DNA from: Cytophagales bacterium
GTDB lineage: Bacteria; Bacteroidota; Bacteroidia; Cytophagales; 172606-1
Assembly (NCBI GenBank): GCA_030448185.1
Contig: JAUJNL010000038.1
Location: 1-57,638, forward strand
Length of the DNA: 57,638 bases
Reading direction: 5' to 3'
The translations under genes and the position numbers were made by a program. The notes beneath the pieces were generated by a model that saw nothing but the letters and a program-made list of their open reading frames with translations, did no database searches and was not told the origin of the DNA. Within the stretch, counting starts at the first letter, position 1. The number at the start of each line of letters is the position of its first letter. Positions 1 through 9,232 of the stretch are shown in pieces.

Positions 1-1
1 C

Positions 2-973
2 CCCCACCAGCCCGGACAGAGACTCACCGACACCGACGACGACATCCTGCTCGCCTCAACCACCCGTATTCCGAGAATCCACGAAGAAGTAGAGAACTTC
101 GTCGCCAAGAAGCCTTCCAAGGGTGTAAACCCCGACGAAGTAGTAGCCATAGGCGCTGCCATTCAGGGCGGCGTATTGACTGGTGAAGTAAAAGACGTAT
201 TGCTACTGGACGTGACTCCGTTGTCGCTGGGTATCGAAACCATGGGTGGCGTATTTACGAAGCTGATCGAATCAAACACTACGATTCCGACGAAGAAGTC
301 TGAAGTGTTTTCGACGGCCTCCGATAACCAGCCTTCGGTAGAGATACACGTACTGCAAGGTGAACGGGCCATGGCACGTGACAACCGTACCATTGGACGC
401 TTCCACCTCGATGGTATTCCGCCCGCACCGCGTGGGGTACCTCAGATTGAAGTAACCTTCGATATTGATGCCAACGGTATTTTGCACGTATCGGCTAAAG
501 ATAAAGGTACCGGCAAAGAGCAGAAGATCCGGATTGAAGCCTCATCTGGTCTGAGCGATGCTGAAATTGATAAAATGCGTAATGAGGCTAAAGCCAACGA
601 GGAAGCGGACCGTAAGGCTCGTGAGCAGGTAGACAAGCTGAATGCGGCTGACTCACTGATCTTCCAGACTGAAAAGCAGTTGAAGGACTACGGTGACAAA
701 CTGTCTGCCGGTAACCGTTCAGCCATTGAAAGTGCACTGACCGATTTAAGAACGGCTCATTCGGCTAAAGATTCTGACCGGATAGATTCGGCCATGAACG
801 CCTTGAATACTGCCTGGCAGAATGCTTCGCAGGAAATGTACAATGCATCTAATGCAGCCGGTGGCCCTGGTGCCGGACAACCTGGTGACGGTGGTCCGTC
901 TAATGGAAACAATGGCGGTGGCAACGATGTAACGGACGTTGACTACGAAGAAGTAGAAAACAAGAATAAGTAA
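2..973 (+). CDS. dnaK: Chaperone DnaK (Hsp70), C-terminal part, 5' end outside window
   Basis: This is the 3' portion of an Hsp70 chaperone, an ATP-driven cytosolic protein-folding machine working with DnaJ and GrpE. The frame is open from the window edge. It reads through the end of the nucleotide-binding domain ([18 protein letters not shown]), the interdomain linker ([18 protein letters not shown]), the beta-sandwich peptide-binding domain and the helical lid. It finishes in a Gly/Asn-rich tail and the [10 protein letters not shown] signature typical of bacterial DnaK. About 324 codons are visible of roughly 630-640 usual. The first ~20 codons fit the family poorly (the expected VGG before TRIP is missing), which suggests base errors at the window edge. 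A strong terminator follows 18 nt after the stop. Confidence 0.96.
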   Translation, partial: PHQPGQRLTDTDDDILLASTTRIPRIHEEVENFVAKKPSKGVNPDEVVAIGAAIQGGVLTGEVKDVLLLDVTPLSLGIETMGGVFTKLIESNTTIPTKKSEVFSTASDNQPSVEIHVLQGERAMARDNRTIGRFHLDGIPPAPRGVPQIEVTFDIDANGILHVSAKDKGTGKEQKIRIEASSGLSDAEIDKMRNEAKANEEADRKAREQVDKLNAADSLIFQTEKQLKDYGDKLSAGNRSAIESALTDLRTAHSAKDSDRIDSAMNALNTAWQNASQEMYNASNAAGGPGAGQPGDGGPSNGNNGGGNDVTDVDYEEVENKNK

Positions 974-991
974 TTAAATTTCATCCATAAA

Positions 992-1025
992 AAACCCACA
1001 GGCGGTTCCGTCTGCGGGTTTTTGT
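992..1025 (+). terminator. Rho-independent terminator of dnaK
   Basis: A G/C-rich hairpin (arm AAACCCACAGGCGG against CCGTCTGCGGGTTT, with G-T pairs) is followed by a T run. It lies just after the dnaK stop codon. Confidence 0.85.
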
Positions 1026-1426
1026 TTGTCCAGACCGGGATTCTCAGGATTAGCAGGATTAATGTTCATTACAATCCTTACCTTCTTGCTTTAGAGTCGC
1101 TTGGCTGTAGCCGAGTGGCGACTATCGTAGGGGCGGGCGTATAGCATACGCCCTTCCGGCCCGTTTCTATAACAATGCCGGAACTAAGTTCCGCGCCAGT
1201 GCGGTTATTCACCCGCCACAATCCCAACGCTATTCTCCCTTGCCCATTGCTTCATTTACCTTGGCTGGCGTTGCAAATTCCTTGATAAATAGTAGCCGAC
1301 AAACGGGATTCGAACCTCTCTGTTTGGGTTATATGCAGTTTTAGCCCGTTTTTACGTAACTTTATTAAACAGGCGCTTTTTTATTTGCCCATATTTTCCG
1401 GCAGGCAGCGCCTTGAACGGCTGTTT
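1026..1426. other. Intergenic region with a small palindrome and a tRNA T-arm-like motif
   Basis: No gene is supported here. It contains a perfect 8-bp inverted repeat, GGGCGTAT / ATACGCCC (1135-1153, 3-nt loop), resembling an intergenic REP-like palindrome. On the minus strand at 1293-1318 there is a motif containing GGTTCGAATCCC that looks like the T-loop and 3' end of a tRNA. No matching 5' acceptor strand, D-arm or anticodon arm is present, so it is not an intact tRNA. Confidence 0.4.
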
Positions 1427-4086
1427 ATGGGGAAGTATTGTTACCATTGTCGGTCTTTAGCAAGAGGGCTACATAAGCAGTTTCTTGCCTTCTTGCTGTT
1501 TACCTCATCACTTACTGGTTTATCCCAGCAGGTACCCCCTGCAGAGCAAATTGTATTGCCTAAAGCAACTCCGGCACTGAATCGATTATTTCAATTGAAA
1601 GGGAAGCACCCCTGCCGTATTCTGGTAAAAGACCCTGCCTCATTTCATAAATGGATGGGCAAAAACCTGCCTGATGCCTCTTTTGCTGTTTTTTCGGCTG
1701 ATTCAAGCATCCTAACGATCAAAGGATTGGATGCCATAGCGCTACGGCAATTATTGAAATGTTCTTGGGTGACGTGCGTAGATATTGCCAACCGGCGGGC
1801 TAAGGAAGAATCAGAGCTCAAATACAACGATTTAGGGGTTAATAAGATTAGCCCGGTTCACAGCCTCTCTCCTGGATTAACCGGAGCAGGTCTGGTCGTT
1901 TCGGTCAAGGAAAGGCCTTTTGATAAAACCGATATTGATTTTAAAGGTCGCATAGTAGGCCCTGACCGTATTGCCGCGCCACCATCATTGCATGCTACGA
2001 CTATAGCCACCCTAATTACGGGCGGCGGTAACTCAGCCCCTTCGGGTAAGGGCGTTGCCTGGAGAGCGTCCTTGGCTACATCTGACTTTAAAGAACTGTT
2101 ACCGGATGATGGTTTGGTTCTCAGCCAGGCAGCCGTATCCGTGCAGAATCACTCCTACGGCGTGGATATTGAGAACTATTACGGGATCGAAAGTTTTGAG
2201 TATGACCGGCAATGCGTACGTTACCCGGAAATACTGCATGTATTTTCATCAGGCAACCAGGGCAATCAGGCAGCGCCGACCGGAGCCTACCAGGGAATAG
2301 GGGTTTTGCCAACCTGACCGGTCAATTTAAGATGTCTAAAAATACCCTCAGTGTAGGGGCAGTAGATTCTCAGGGGAAAGTATCCCCGTTAAGCTCCCGG
2401 GGGCCTGCCTACGACGGACGGATCAAACCTGAACTTGTGGCGTACGGAGAAGGAGGCACTTCCGAAGCGGCAGCCCTGGTTTCGGGTGTTAGTCTGCTCC
2501 TGCAACAAGCCTACCGGGAACAACAGAACCATCTGCCCCCCGGCTTCGCTGGTGAAAGCCATTCTGCTTAACAGTGCCGATGACTTGGGTACAGCCGGAC
2601 CCGATTTTGAATCAGGCTTCGGTAATCTGGATGCATTGGGGGCTATCCGTACGGTGCAGGAAAAAAGGTTCTTCAGCGAAATAGTATCGGGTATGGAAGA
2701 AAAAGTATTTGCGGTGACGGTACCTCCCGGTTGTCGTGAACTTAAGGTTACCCTCGCCTGGCATGACCCTGAGGCTGCTCCTAATGCCGAAAGAGCCCTG
2801 GTAAACAACCTGGAGCTGGAGGTGGTACAGTCTGCTACTCAAATCCGCTGGCTACCGTGGGTACTTAACCCCTATCCTGCTTCTGATTCACTTTCCCAAC
2901 CAGCCCGGCGGCAAAGGGATCACCTCAACAATGTAGAACAGAGTACGCTTGCCTTACCGGAAGGGGGAAGCTATCTCATTCACGTTAAGGGAATAAAGAC
3001 ACTGAGTTAGCTCAGGCATTCAGTGTGGCCTATGAATTTGAGCAGGGTTTCGATTGGATCTACCCGGTTAAAGGAAGTTTACTGAAATCGGGGGAGCCCG
3101 TGCAGCTCCGATGGCAAGGTAACCCGGCTAGTACCAGCGGCAAAATTGAATATAGCCCAATCGGTACGGATAAGTGGTATCCAGTAGCCACTACCGTAGA
3201 AGCTTGCGCTATTACTACTACTTGGACGCCACCGGATACCACCATACTGGCTAGGGTACGGCTGGTCACTGACGAAAATACTTATCTGTCCGATACGTTC
3301 GCCATATCCCGTCCGGTTCCCTTACAGGTAGGTTTTGCCTGTGAAGACGACCTGCTCCTTCACTGGAATCAGTTGCCGGAAGCCAAGCAATACCAGTTAT
3401 TCCGGCTGGGGGACTATTATATGGAGCCATTTATGGTTACAACCGATACAGCGGCCCTCTTGCCGGGCGAAAGGAATCAGGCCCGTTATTACGCCGTGGC
3501 ACCCTTGATTGGCAACGTGGCAATAGGCCGGAGCCTTACCATTGACCCTAAAAAAGCCGAATACGGCTGCTATATCAAATCTTTTTTGCCCCGGCAATTG
3601 GTTACCGATAGCATCTTTATGGATCTCCGGATTGCAACGCAGTACGGGCTTACCTCCGCAAGTCTTCAGAGATGGACTCCACAGGGTTATCAGACTGTCC
3701 AGCAAATCACGCCGGTTACTGCATTAGAGATGCTCTTTACGGACCCGCAACCGAAAACGGGACATAATCTATACCGTATCCGACTGGAGAATGAAGCCGG
3801 AAAAGTGTACTATAGCCAAACCGAAGAAGTGTACTACCTCCGCGCCGGGGAAATGCTGGTATTCCCCAATCCCTTGCTTGCTGGCCAACTACTCAACATC
3901 GTCGAAGGAGAAGACAAGCCGGCTATCATTTATCTGTACGATAGCCGCGGAGCATTGCTGCATCAATTCCGGGAAACGGGTACGATTAAAACATTCGATA
4001 CCACCCAGTTACGAAAAGGAACGTACCTGATCCGAATCCAAACGGAAAGCGGTAAGTACGTGTCAGAGAAGATTGTTATATTCTGA
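1427..4086 (+). CDS. Secreted subtilisin-like (S8) serine peptidase with T9SS sorting domain, frameshifted
   Basis: This is an extracellular protease of family S8 carrying a C-terminal Por-type sorting domain for the type IX secretion system. The ATG at 1427 precedes a signal peptide (FLAFLLFTSSLTGLSQ). An S8 His motif (HATTIATLI), an oxyanion Asn region (FSSGNQG) and the Ser motif (GTSEAAALVSG) are all visible. The Asp motif is atypical: VVSVKERPFDKTDIDF replaces the usual DTG. The C-terminal ~75 residues (VFPNPLL... to KGTYLIRI...EKIVIF) form a type A sorting domain. The frame breaks three times by one base: near 2302, near 2535 in a run of six C, and near 2992 where one A restores the frame. 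These look like sequencing indels in a live gene. In between, the central region resembles a fibronectin-like domain. Confidence 0.85.
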
Positions 4087-4103
4087 AAACGGAATTACGG
4101 AAT

Positions 4104-4140
4104 AAAAAAGCAGCAGACGGAAGCTATTCTATCTGCTGCT
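4104..4140 (-). terminator. Terminator of the minus-strand metallopeptidase gene
   Basis: The 9-bp stem AGCAGCAGA / TCTGCTGCT reads on the minus strand into a T run (the A run at 4104-4109). It probably serves the gene ending at 4190 and may also slow readthrough from the converging subtilase gene. Confidence 0.75.
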
Positions 4141-4189
4141 AGTGGTTTTAACCGAATACGGATCGTGCCGTACAGATTGCACGTAGGAG

Positions 4190-4984
4190 TTAGTATAAAT
4201 AACTCAGTGCTGTCTTATCATTGCTGTTAAAAGGCCGGCTCTGTCCCGAGCCAATGCAGGCCAGCATCCAGGAATTAGGATCAGCGCCAGTAGCCGTACC
4301 AGGTATATGCACTGCCCCTACGGTGCTGGCTCCTTCATTGGCAGTCTGTCCGCCACAGCTGTAGCTCCGGTCCATATAATCGGTGTGCCGGAACCCAATG
4401 CAATGCCCGATTTCATGCGCCAGAATGGTAGCTAAATAGGACCGGTTAGGGGTATCGCCTACGGCATTGGCGTTGAGTTTAATCTGGTTATGCGGATCAC
4501 CGGTTTCTGTCGGAAAACCAGCGGAAGCCAGGTAGCTGCCGTTACCCCTCACAATGGCAATATCAGCTGAGCCATTTACCCGGCGGAAAGTAATCTGTAA
4601 TTTTTCAGCATTATACCGGGCAATCGCTGTATCCAGTGCCGCTACGTACTCAGACGGAAACCGGCTGGAAATACTCACCGTAATTACTCTGGGCAATCCT
4701 TTCACCCGGTTAGTGGTGTGGTATTGCTCTTCGGCGCCTACGCGAAGCAACTGCCGGTCCGGAACCCGATTCAGATCCTGCTCTGATAACAGAATATCCC
4801 CTTCTACCAGGTACCCTTCCGGTAAACGTTTTGCATTTTGGGTACTGAATCCCAATTGATGAATCTTTGCTTGTACTTCTCCCGAAACCGCCTCATCATT
4901 CACAATTTGTACTTCTTCTTTTTGACATGCCATAAAGAATACCATTCCTAAGCTGGCAACCACTGCAAGTAATTTTGATTTCAT
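4190..4984 (-). CDS. HEIGH-type zinc metallopeptidase lipoprotein (M57-like)
   Basis: This is a predicted zinc-dependent peptidase anchored as a lipoprotein. Residues 1-20 form a lipoprotein signal with lipobox FMAC, Cys20 being the acylation site. The catalytic motif HEIGHCIGFRH (His190, Glu191, His194, His200) is the metzincin-like HExxHxxGxxH pattern. It is characteristic of the dual-action HEIGH metallopeptidases of Bacteroidota (Pfam Peptidase_M57). At 264 aa the length fits the family, and the frame is intact with ATG at 4984. Two cysteines near SCGG and LACIG could form a disulfide near the active site. It converges with the subtilase gene, so two unrelated secreted proteases sit side by side. 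The substrate is unknown. Confidence 0.88.
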   Translation of the reverse strand: MKSKLLAVVASLGMVFFMACQKEEVQIVNDEAVSGEVQAKIHQLGFSTQNAKRLPEGYLVEGDILLSEQDLNRVPDRQLLRVGAEEQYHTTNRVKGLPRVITVSISSRFPSEYVAALDTAIARYNAEKLQITFRRVNGSADIAIVRGNGSYLASAGFPTETGDPHNQIKLNANAVGDTPNRSYLATILAHEIGHCIGFRHTDYMDRSYSCGGQTANEGASTVGAVHIPGTATGADPNSWMLACIGSGQSRPFNSNDKTALSYLY

Positions 4985-5396
4985 AAAAATGGAATTAGGT
5001 TAAACAGTTTAAAAAGATAGGAGATTTTCTTTAGATTCAAAAAATCAGAAGCAGAATAAATTTTTTTAGAATTATTTTAAAAAAAGTAACAAACCTTCTG
5101 CAAATCCAATCGTTTAAGCCTGCTTCTACTATTTATTCGGTCGGGGAAATCGAAAGTGCATACAGTTACGTCAAGTATTTTACCGAAATTACTGGAGCCG
5201 CTGTCAACGGAGTAATGCTCCGGTAGGGACGTTCTGACCACTGGTGCGAAAAGAGATGGGCGGTGACAGGAAGATTTGCCGGCAATGAGTTTTTACGCCT
5301 GACTCAAATCGAAAAGGTAAAACGTGGAGACTAGGAAGTTTTGCCGGAATTACTATCATTTTCTCCAGCCTGAGGTTGCATTTAACGTCATACTCT
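4985..5396. other. Intergenic region, no supported gene
   Basis: The part near 4985-5100 is AT-rich and probably holds the metallopeptidase promoter. Around 5130-5225 a short open stretch on the plus strand reads GEIESAYSYVKYFTEITG, which looks protein-like. It has no start and stops quickly, so it may be a gene remnant that I cannot identify. Confidence 0.3.
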
Positions 5397-5876
5397 TCAG
5401 GAGGGTACTTGCCCGGCTACCTCCTGACTGGCGTAAAGCTGAATGCTGTTTTCGGGACCTTCCTCAATAAAACGGATTACTTTACTGACCGGCAGGGTAA
5501 AATTTCCCTCTTCTGCCGCTAACACGGCCAGGTTGCCCATCGTTAGGGGAAAGTGGTTTTGAAACTTCTCCGAATGGGAAGGAAAAAAATCTTCATAGTG
5601 CTGCCAACCTCGCTTCACGACTGAATTTTTCAGAATGACTTCTCCAACGTAAAACCCGATTGCCCATACCGAATTCTGCAGTTGCTGCTCGTCGATTTGT
5701 TCTTTGAGCGCATACAGTGAAAACAAGTAGCCATCGACATAATAGAGACTATCCAAAGAATAATCAAACCACTCCGGAACCAATTTTTCACTAAAAGCCA
5801 ATCCGCCTTCCACAGCGGATTCATCCCGAAGGGCGGATAGATAGATATCTCTGAAAGCAATCAGTTTCTCAAGCAT
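5397..5876 (-). CDS. Hypothetical protein, 159 aa
   Basis: This is an intact open frame of 159 codons starting at ATG 5876. I do not recognise the family. It is acidic and rich in aromatic residues (for example WFDYSLDSLYYVDGYLF), with no signal peptide, membrane segment or metal-binding motif, so it is probably a soluble cytoplasmic protein. The alternation of predicted helices and short strands, and the phrase WAIGFYVGEVI, resemble small cytosolic proteins of immunity or uncharacterised DUF type, but that is only an impression. It is followed on the same strand by the Gly/Cys-tailed gene upstream (6057-6968), with about 180 nt between them. They may or may not be co-transcribed. Confidence 0.6.
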   Translation of the reverse strand: MLEKLIAFRDIYLSALRDESAVEGGLAFSEKLVPEWFDYSLDSLYYVDGYLFSLYALKEQIDEQQLQNSVWAIGFYVGEVILKNSVVKRGWQHYEDFFPSHSEKFQNHFPLTMGNLAVLAAEEGNFTLPVSKVIRFIEEGPENSIQLYASQEVAGQVPS

Positions 5877-6056
5877 AACAAAAAATTTAAGGTATCTTTC
5901 AAGGCAGCACTGAGCAATTTATATAATGTTCTGGTTAAACTAAAATAATAAACCGGAGACTAGCTGCCGGAAGTTACGGCTACCTTAGCTAAGGTTACGC
6001 TTACTGTATTTCTCCGGATCAGGCAGTACATCATTTTTAATACTGCAATGCCTTTT

Positions 6057-6968
6057 CTAATCTCCGCCACCCCCGCAACCCGAACAACCGCCTCCTCCGC
6101 AACCACTGTCGCCATCTCCCCCTCCGTCACCACCATCACTGCCGCCCGAATGGGCAGCGGAATAAAACAACTGTCGAAGCTACTACTGTCCGATGAATCC
6201 GGATCAAACAGGTCGCCAGACGAAAATATAACATCACCCCCGCCCCCTCCGTCAATTTGCACAAGCTGCCTCTCAAGCTCTTCCGACAGTACCTCCTCAA
6301 CGAGTGGTTTGGGTGCAAAAGAAGAACTGCTCAGCAAGAAAACATTCCCGCCCATGGCTTGCATGAAGCGCCGAAGCTGTTCGGGCTGGGCCATTCCGGT
6401 TTGACTAAGTTGCCCTTCAATCGATTGAGATAAGCTTTGACTTTTCTCCCATCCGCTTTCCGTGCTCATTCAGCGAAAACCCGCCTGTCAAGCGCTGCCA
6501 CCAGCTCACCTGAATGAAAGGCCGCAAACTTAGCCCGGAGACCAGGTAGTCAGAAAATTGTTTTTGGTTCTGGCAGTTTCCACGGCTGCCTTGACCAGAT
6601 GCCTGAACAGTCCAGTGTCTTGCGGTACCAGCCATTGAACTTATCCTTTTCGTGCCCCCTTCTCCTTGCGTGGGATGGTGGTGAATAAGTCGGCCCAGTG
6701 TCCTTTCGCAGAAATCGATCCAGTACGATTGGGTATAAATGAGGTGCAGGTGCCAGACCTGGTCTACCGGTTCGGAGGGTGTCAGCGGATGCGGCAGGGT
6801 ACAAAGAAGAAACATAAACTTTTTGTACTCAGCTACGGCCCGCAGGGAATAGGTCAACGACCAGCCGTTTTCGCGGGCCAGCCGCTCCGAAAAGGTGAAG
6901 GCTGCCCCAGGATCATCTAACCCAAAATCCCGGATTTGCTGCCATAACCTTTGCTGTTGGGCGGTCAT
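6057..6968 (-). CDS. Protein with GRDP-like N-terminal domain and Gly/Cys-rich tail, frameshifted
   Basis: Reading across frames restores one gene of about 300 codons. The N-terminus (ATG 6968) has the pattern EYKKFMFL, then PVDQVWHLHLIYTQSYWIDFC and HHHPTQG. This resembles the plant-type glycine-rich-domain protein family (PF07173-like) and the bacterial TIGR04222-type proteins. The middle (DKFNGWYRKTLD) continues in another frame near 6600-6680. The 3' part is acidic and Ser/Asp-rich, then ends in a low-complexity tail whose last residues are SGCGGGGCSGCGGGGD before the TAG at 6057. At least three single-base shifts (about 6665, 6550-6480 and 6160) separate these parts. The tail is only seen after frame correction. 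Its function is unknown; such tails are reported in proteins of unclear export or assembly role. Confidence 0.6.
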
Positions 6969-7145
6969 TCTTTTTTCTCAGTTTACACATTTTCCAGTTC
7001 AAAATCAACTGTTTTCGGGCTTGCAACCGGGCTCAGGAGCATTATCTCATCAATTAACGGGCTGACCCTACCAATGTATGTTTGGGAATTTACTGGCTCA
7101 AACGACCTGATGGGTTTTCTATTTTCACTAAATTTTTTTTTCATC

Positions 7146-7559
7146 ATGATCGCAACCAAAAGAAAATATGCCGAAATTGATACCCGGCATTACCCAATCG
7201 TAATTGCTACGCTGCAGGCATTTGAACCCACCGTTACTGAATTCCAGGAGCACCTGGATGAGTTAAGTTACATTATCAAGACCCACCAGCACTTTGTAAT
7301 GATCCTGGATATTTCTCAGTCTAAGTTTTTACCGTCCGAAATGAGAATTATGGCGGGTAACTGGCTGAAACAGGAAGCGGGCATGATGAGAAAAAATATG
7401 CGGGGAATGGTGATGCTGAACAATTCCATGGTGATGGGCATGATCCTGAAAGGGGTGTTACTGATTTCCAGGCCATCCGTGGATTATCTGGTGGCTAATT
7501 CAAAGGAAGAAGCAATTACCTGGGCTACCCGGCTACTAAGTACCCAGACCAAATTATAG
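7146..7559 (+). CDS. STAS/SEC14-like (SpoIIAA-like) small protein
   Basis: This is a cytosolic protein of about 137 aa starting at ATG 7146. The frame is open further upstream, but the extra N-terminus reads like noise. Alternating strands and helices occur (PIVIATLQAF, HFVMILDISQ, VLLISRPSVDYLVANSKEEAITWATRLL). The ending, in which a residue-poor helix follows the phrase NSKEEAITWA, is typical of the SpoIIAA-like STAS/SEC14 family (PF11964) found in many environmental bacteria. Their role is uncertain; they are often called lipid-binding-like. No Shine-Dalgarno sequence is visible. A strong terminator follows at 7618, so the gene is probably monocistronic. The family assignment is by pattern only. 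Confidence 0.6.
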   Translation: MIATKRKYAEIDTRHYPIVIATLQAFEPTVTEFQEHLDELSYIIKTHQHFVMILDISQSKFLPSEMRIMAGNWLKQEAGMMRKNMRGMVMLNNSMVMGMILKGVLLISRPSVDYLVANSKEEAITWATRLLSTQTKL

Positions 7560-7617
7560 CCAAAGGCCCCTTCTGAAAGAAGCAGCTAAGTAAAGTACCC
7601 TACTACAAACATTAATT

Positions 7618-7655
7618 AAAACCCGGAAGGCTTAAGAAGCCGCCGGGTTTTGTTT
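7618..7655 (+). terminator. Rho-independent terminator
   Basis: Stem AAAACCCGG/CCGGGTTTT encloses an inner GGCTT/AAGCC stem, followed by TGTTTCT. It lies 60 nt after the stop of the STAS-like gene. Confidence 0.8.
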
Positions 7656-7814
7656 CTATTGCCTTGCTATAAAAACGCACCCTGTTAAAAATACCGCTGC
7701 AATAAGCTATTTTAGGCTTGCCAGGGAAACATCCCCCTAAACCGCCGAATATTCCCGATATTCGCAGCTGCATCCCTCATTCCAGGTACGCATCACCATC
7801 ATCAGCACCAATAT

Positions 7815-8498
7815 ATGGCGGAGGTTAAACTAGAGCCAATCAGTAATCCAACCATGACTGACCAGGTCGAGGAGAGATTACGCGTCTACTTCAAGGATAA
7901 AGGTTTTAAAGTAGAGACCCGCTGCCCAAAGAAATTGAAATTGCCCAGGCATTGAACGTGAGCCGCAACGTAGTACGCGAAGCATTGAGCCGCCTGCGCA
8001 TGCTGGGCATGGTGGAAACCCGTAAACGCCGGGGGATGATTCTGACGGAACCCGATGTATTGAGCGGTTTGGAAAGGATACTGGACCCCAAGCTGCTCAG
8101 CCGCGATATTATGAAGCAGTTGTTCGAACTGCGGCTGGTGCTGGAGGTAGGCATCAGCGACCTGCTTTTTATCCGGAAAACGGAAGTCGACCTGCAAAAG
8201 CTGGAGAAAATTGTGAAAGAAGAAGCCAAAGTAAAAACGCAGGAAGGGCGCATTGAACTGGACGTTAAGTTTCATTCCACCTTATACCAGACCACCGGCA
8301 ACGAAACCTCCGTCGTTTCCAGAAAATGCTCATTCCCCTGTTCCAGTACACTGTCGAAATCGAAGCTGGACCGATGGGTCTACCGCCGTGGGTTCGGTTT
8401 CCCACGCCGAACTGATCGGGGTTCTCCGGGAAGGGACGCCTGCGCAATTCCGCGAGGCCATGAAGAAGCACCTGGAGCCCCATTTTTTATTTATCTGA
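7815..8498 (+). CDS. GntR/FadR-family transcriptional regulator, frameshifted
   Basis: This is a winged-helix repressor of the FadR subfamily with a C-terminal FCD ligand domain, which usually binds a carboxylated metabolite. The ATG at 7815 opens with MAEVKLEPISN and TMTDQVEERLRVYF. One missing G near 7913 shifts the frame; correction gives KVGDPLPKEIEIAQALNVSR, the classic GntR helix-turn-helix. The FCD part (LFELRLVLEVGISDL, then LDVKFHSTLYQTTGN) shifts again near 8315-8345 and ends in EAMKKHLEPHFLFI at 8498. The gene lies directly upstream of a SusC stub, sialidase and N-acetylneuraminate lyase. It therefore probably controls that block through the palindrome at 8891-8909, by analogy with NanR-like regulators. 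The ligand is inferred, not shown. Confidence 0.82.
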
Positions 8499-8890
8499 TA
8501 ACGCAATTGTTTATTAGACTTCTTTATTTAGTAAAATGAGGGAGGAGCCTAAAATAAATCGGATTATTGCTTCACTCGTTCCTCGTTCGCAATGACGCGT
8601 TTTTCAAATCCTTATTGGCTACAAAATACTTTCGCAAGAAGTCTAAAATGGTGTCCGCATTGCAACTATCTCAGCGAAGCTAAATGCGGACCAACCCGAT
8701 TTATTCATAAAATACAAAACCAGTTTCACTCCCATTCGGCTCCAAAAGCCTCCGATTATTTCATATCCCGGTTTTTGTTTTTTTGAATTGTACTTCTCAC
8801 CCAAACAATCCAAATAAGTTGTAATTCTCTCATTTTTCTGAAAAAATTTAAGATCAAATACTTTGACTTGTGAAAACAGGTTTATTAAAT
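8499..8890. other. Intergenic region with a 9-bp inverted repeat
   Basis: No gene is supported. A 9-bp perfect inverted repeat, GTCCGCATT (8653-8661) / AATGCGGAC (8683-8691), could form a hairpin after the regulator gene. It lacks a T run. The rest is AT-rich and leads into the SusC promoter region. Confidence 0.4.
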
Positions 8891-8909
8891 ATGTAGTACA
8901 TAACTACAT
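8891..8909. promoter_or_regulatory. Candidate operator for the adjacent FadR-type regulator
   Basis: The 19-bp palindrome ATGTAGT-ACATA-ACTACAT has perfect 7-bp arms. It sits 7 nt upstream of the SusC start at 8916 and 390 nt downstream of the regulator gene. The GT...AC symmetry fits FadR-family operators in general. The pairing with this regulator is inferred from position only. Confidence 0.45.
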
Positions 8910-8915
8910 TTAACT

Positions 8916-9221
8916 ATGATTGACGTAAAATTGCCCCCCAACATCAAGTCGTTGACCGAAGTAGTAGTAGGATATGCCGAACAATCACGGGTTAAGACTA
9001 CGGCCTCCGTTACCAAGCTGGACACTAAGGAATTACAAAACATTCCGTCGGTCAGCCCGGTCCAGGCCTTGCAGGGAAAATGGCCGGAGTCTTCAGTGTC
9101 GGTCTTGTCCGGTCAGCCGGGAGCTGCGAACAAAGCCACCGATTTCAGCGACATTCCTTCGGTCCGGGAACCGAATAATGCAGGGCACCAGCCAGCCGCT
9201 TTATACCGGTTAAACGATTGA
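8916..9221 (+). pseudogene. SusC/RagA-type TonB-linked receptor, short N-terminal plug fragment
   Basis: About 70 residues match the start of the TonB plug of SusC-like receptors: SLTEVVVGYAEQSRVKTTAS, LDTKELQNIPSVSPVQALQG, then SVSVLSGQPGAAN. The family normally continues for about 900 more residues, but here the frame degenerates and stops at 9221, and no SusD follows. There is also no signal peptide or CarboxypepD_reg domain before it. The ATG at 8916 follows the operator-like palindrome at once, so both ends of the receptor are missing. This is a stub left by deletion or by mis-assembly. The original protein would have imported an oligosaccharide, plausibly a sialoglycan given the neighbours. 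Confidence 0.75.
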
Positions 9222-9232
9222 AAATCAATTTC

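Noticed and set aside
1293..1380. tRNA gene on the minus strand
   Set aside because: Only the T-loop-like part is present. The T-stem pairs badly and no acceptor, D or anticodon arm can be drawn.
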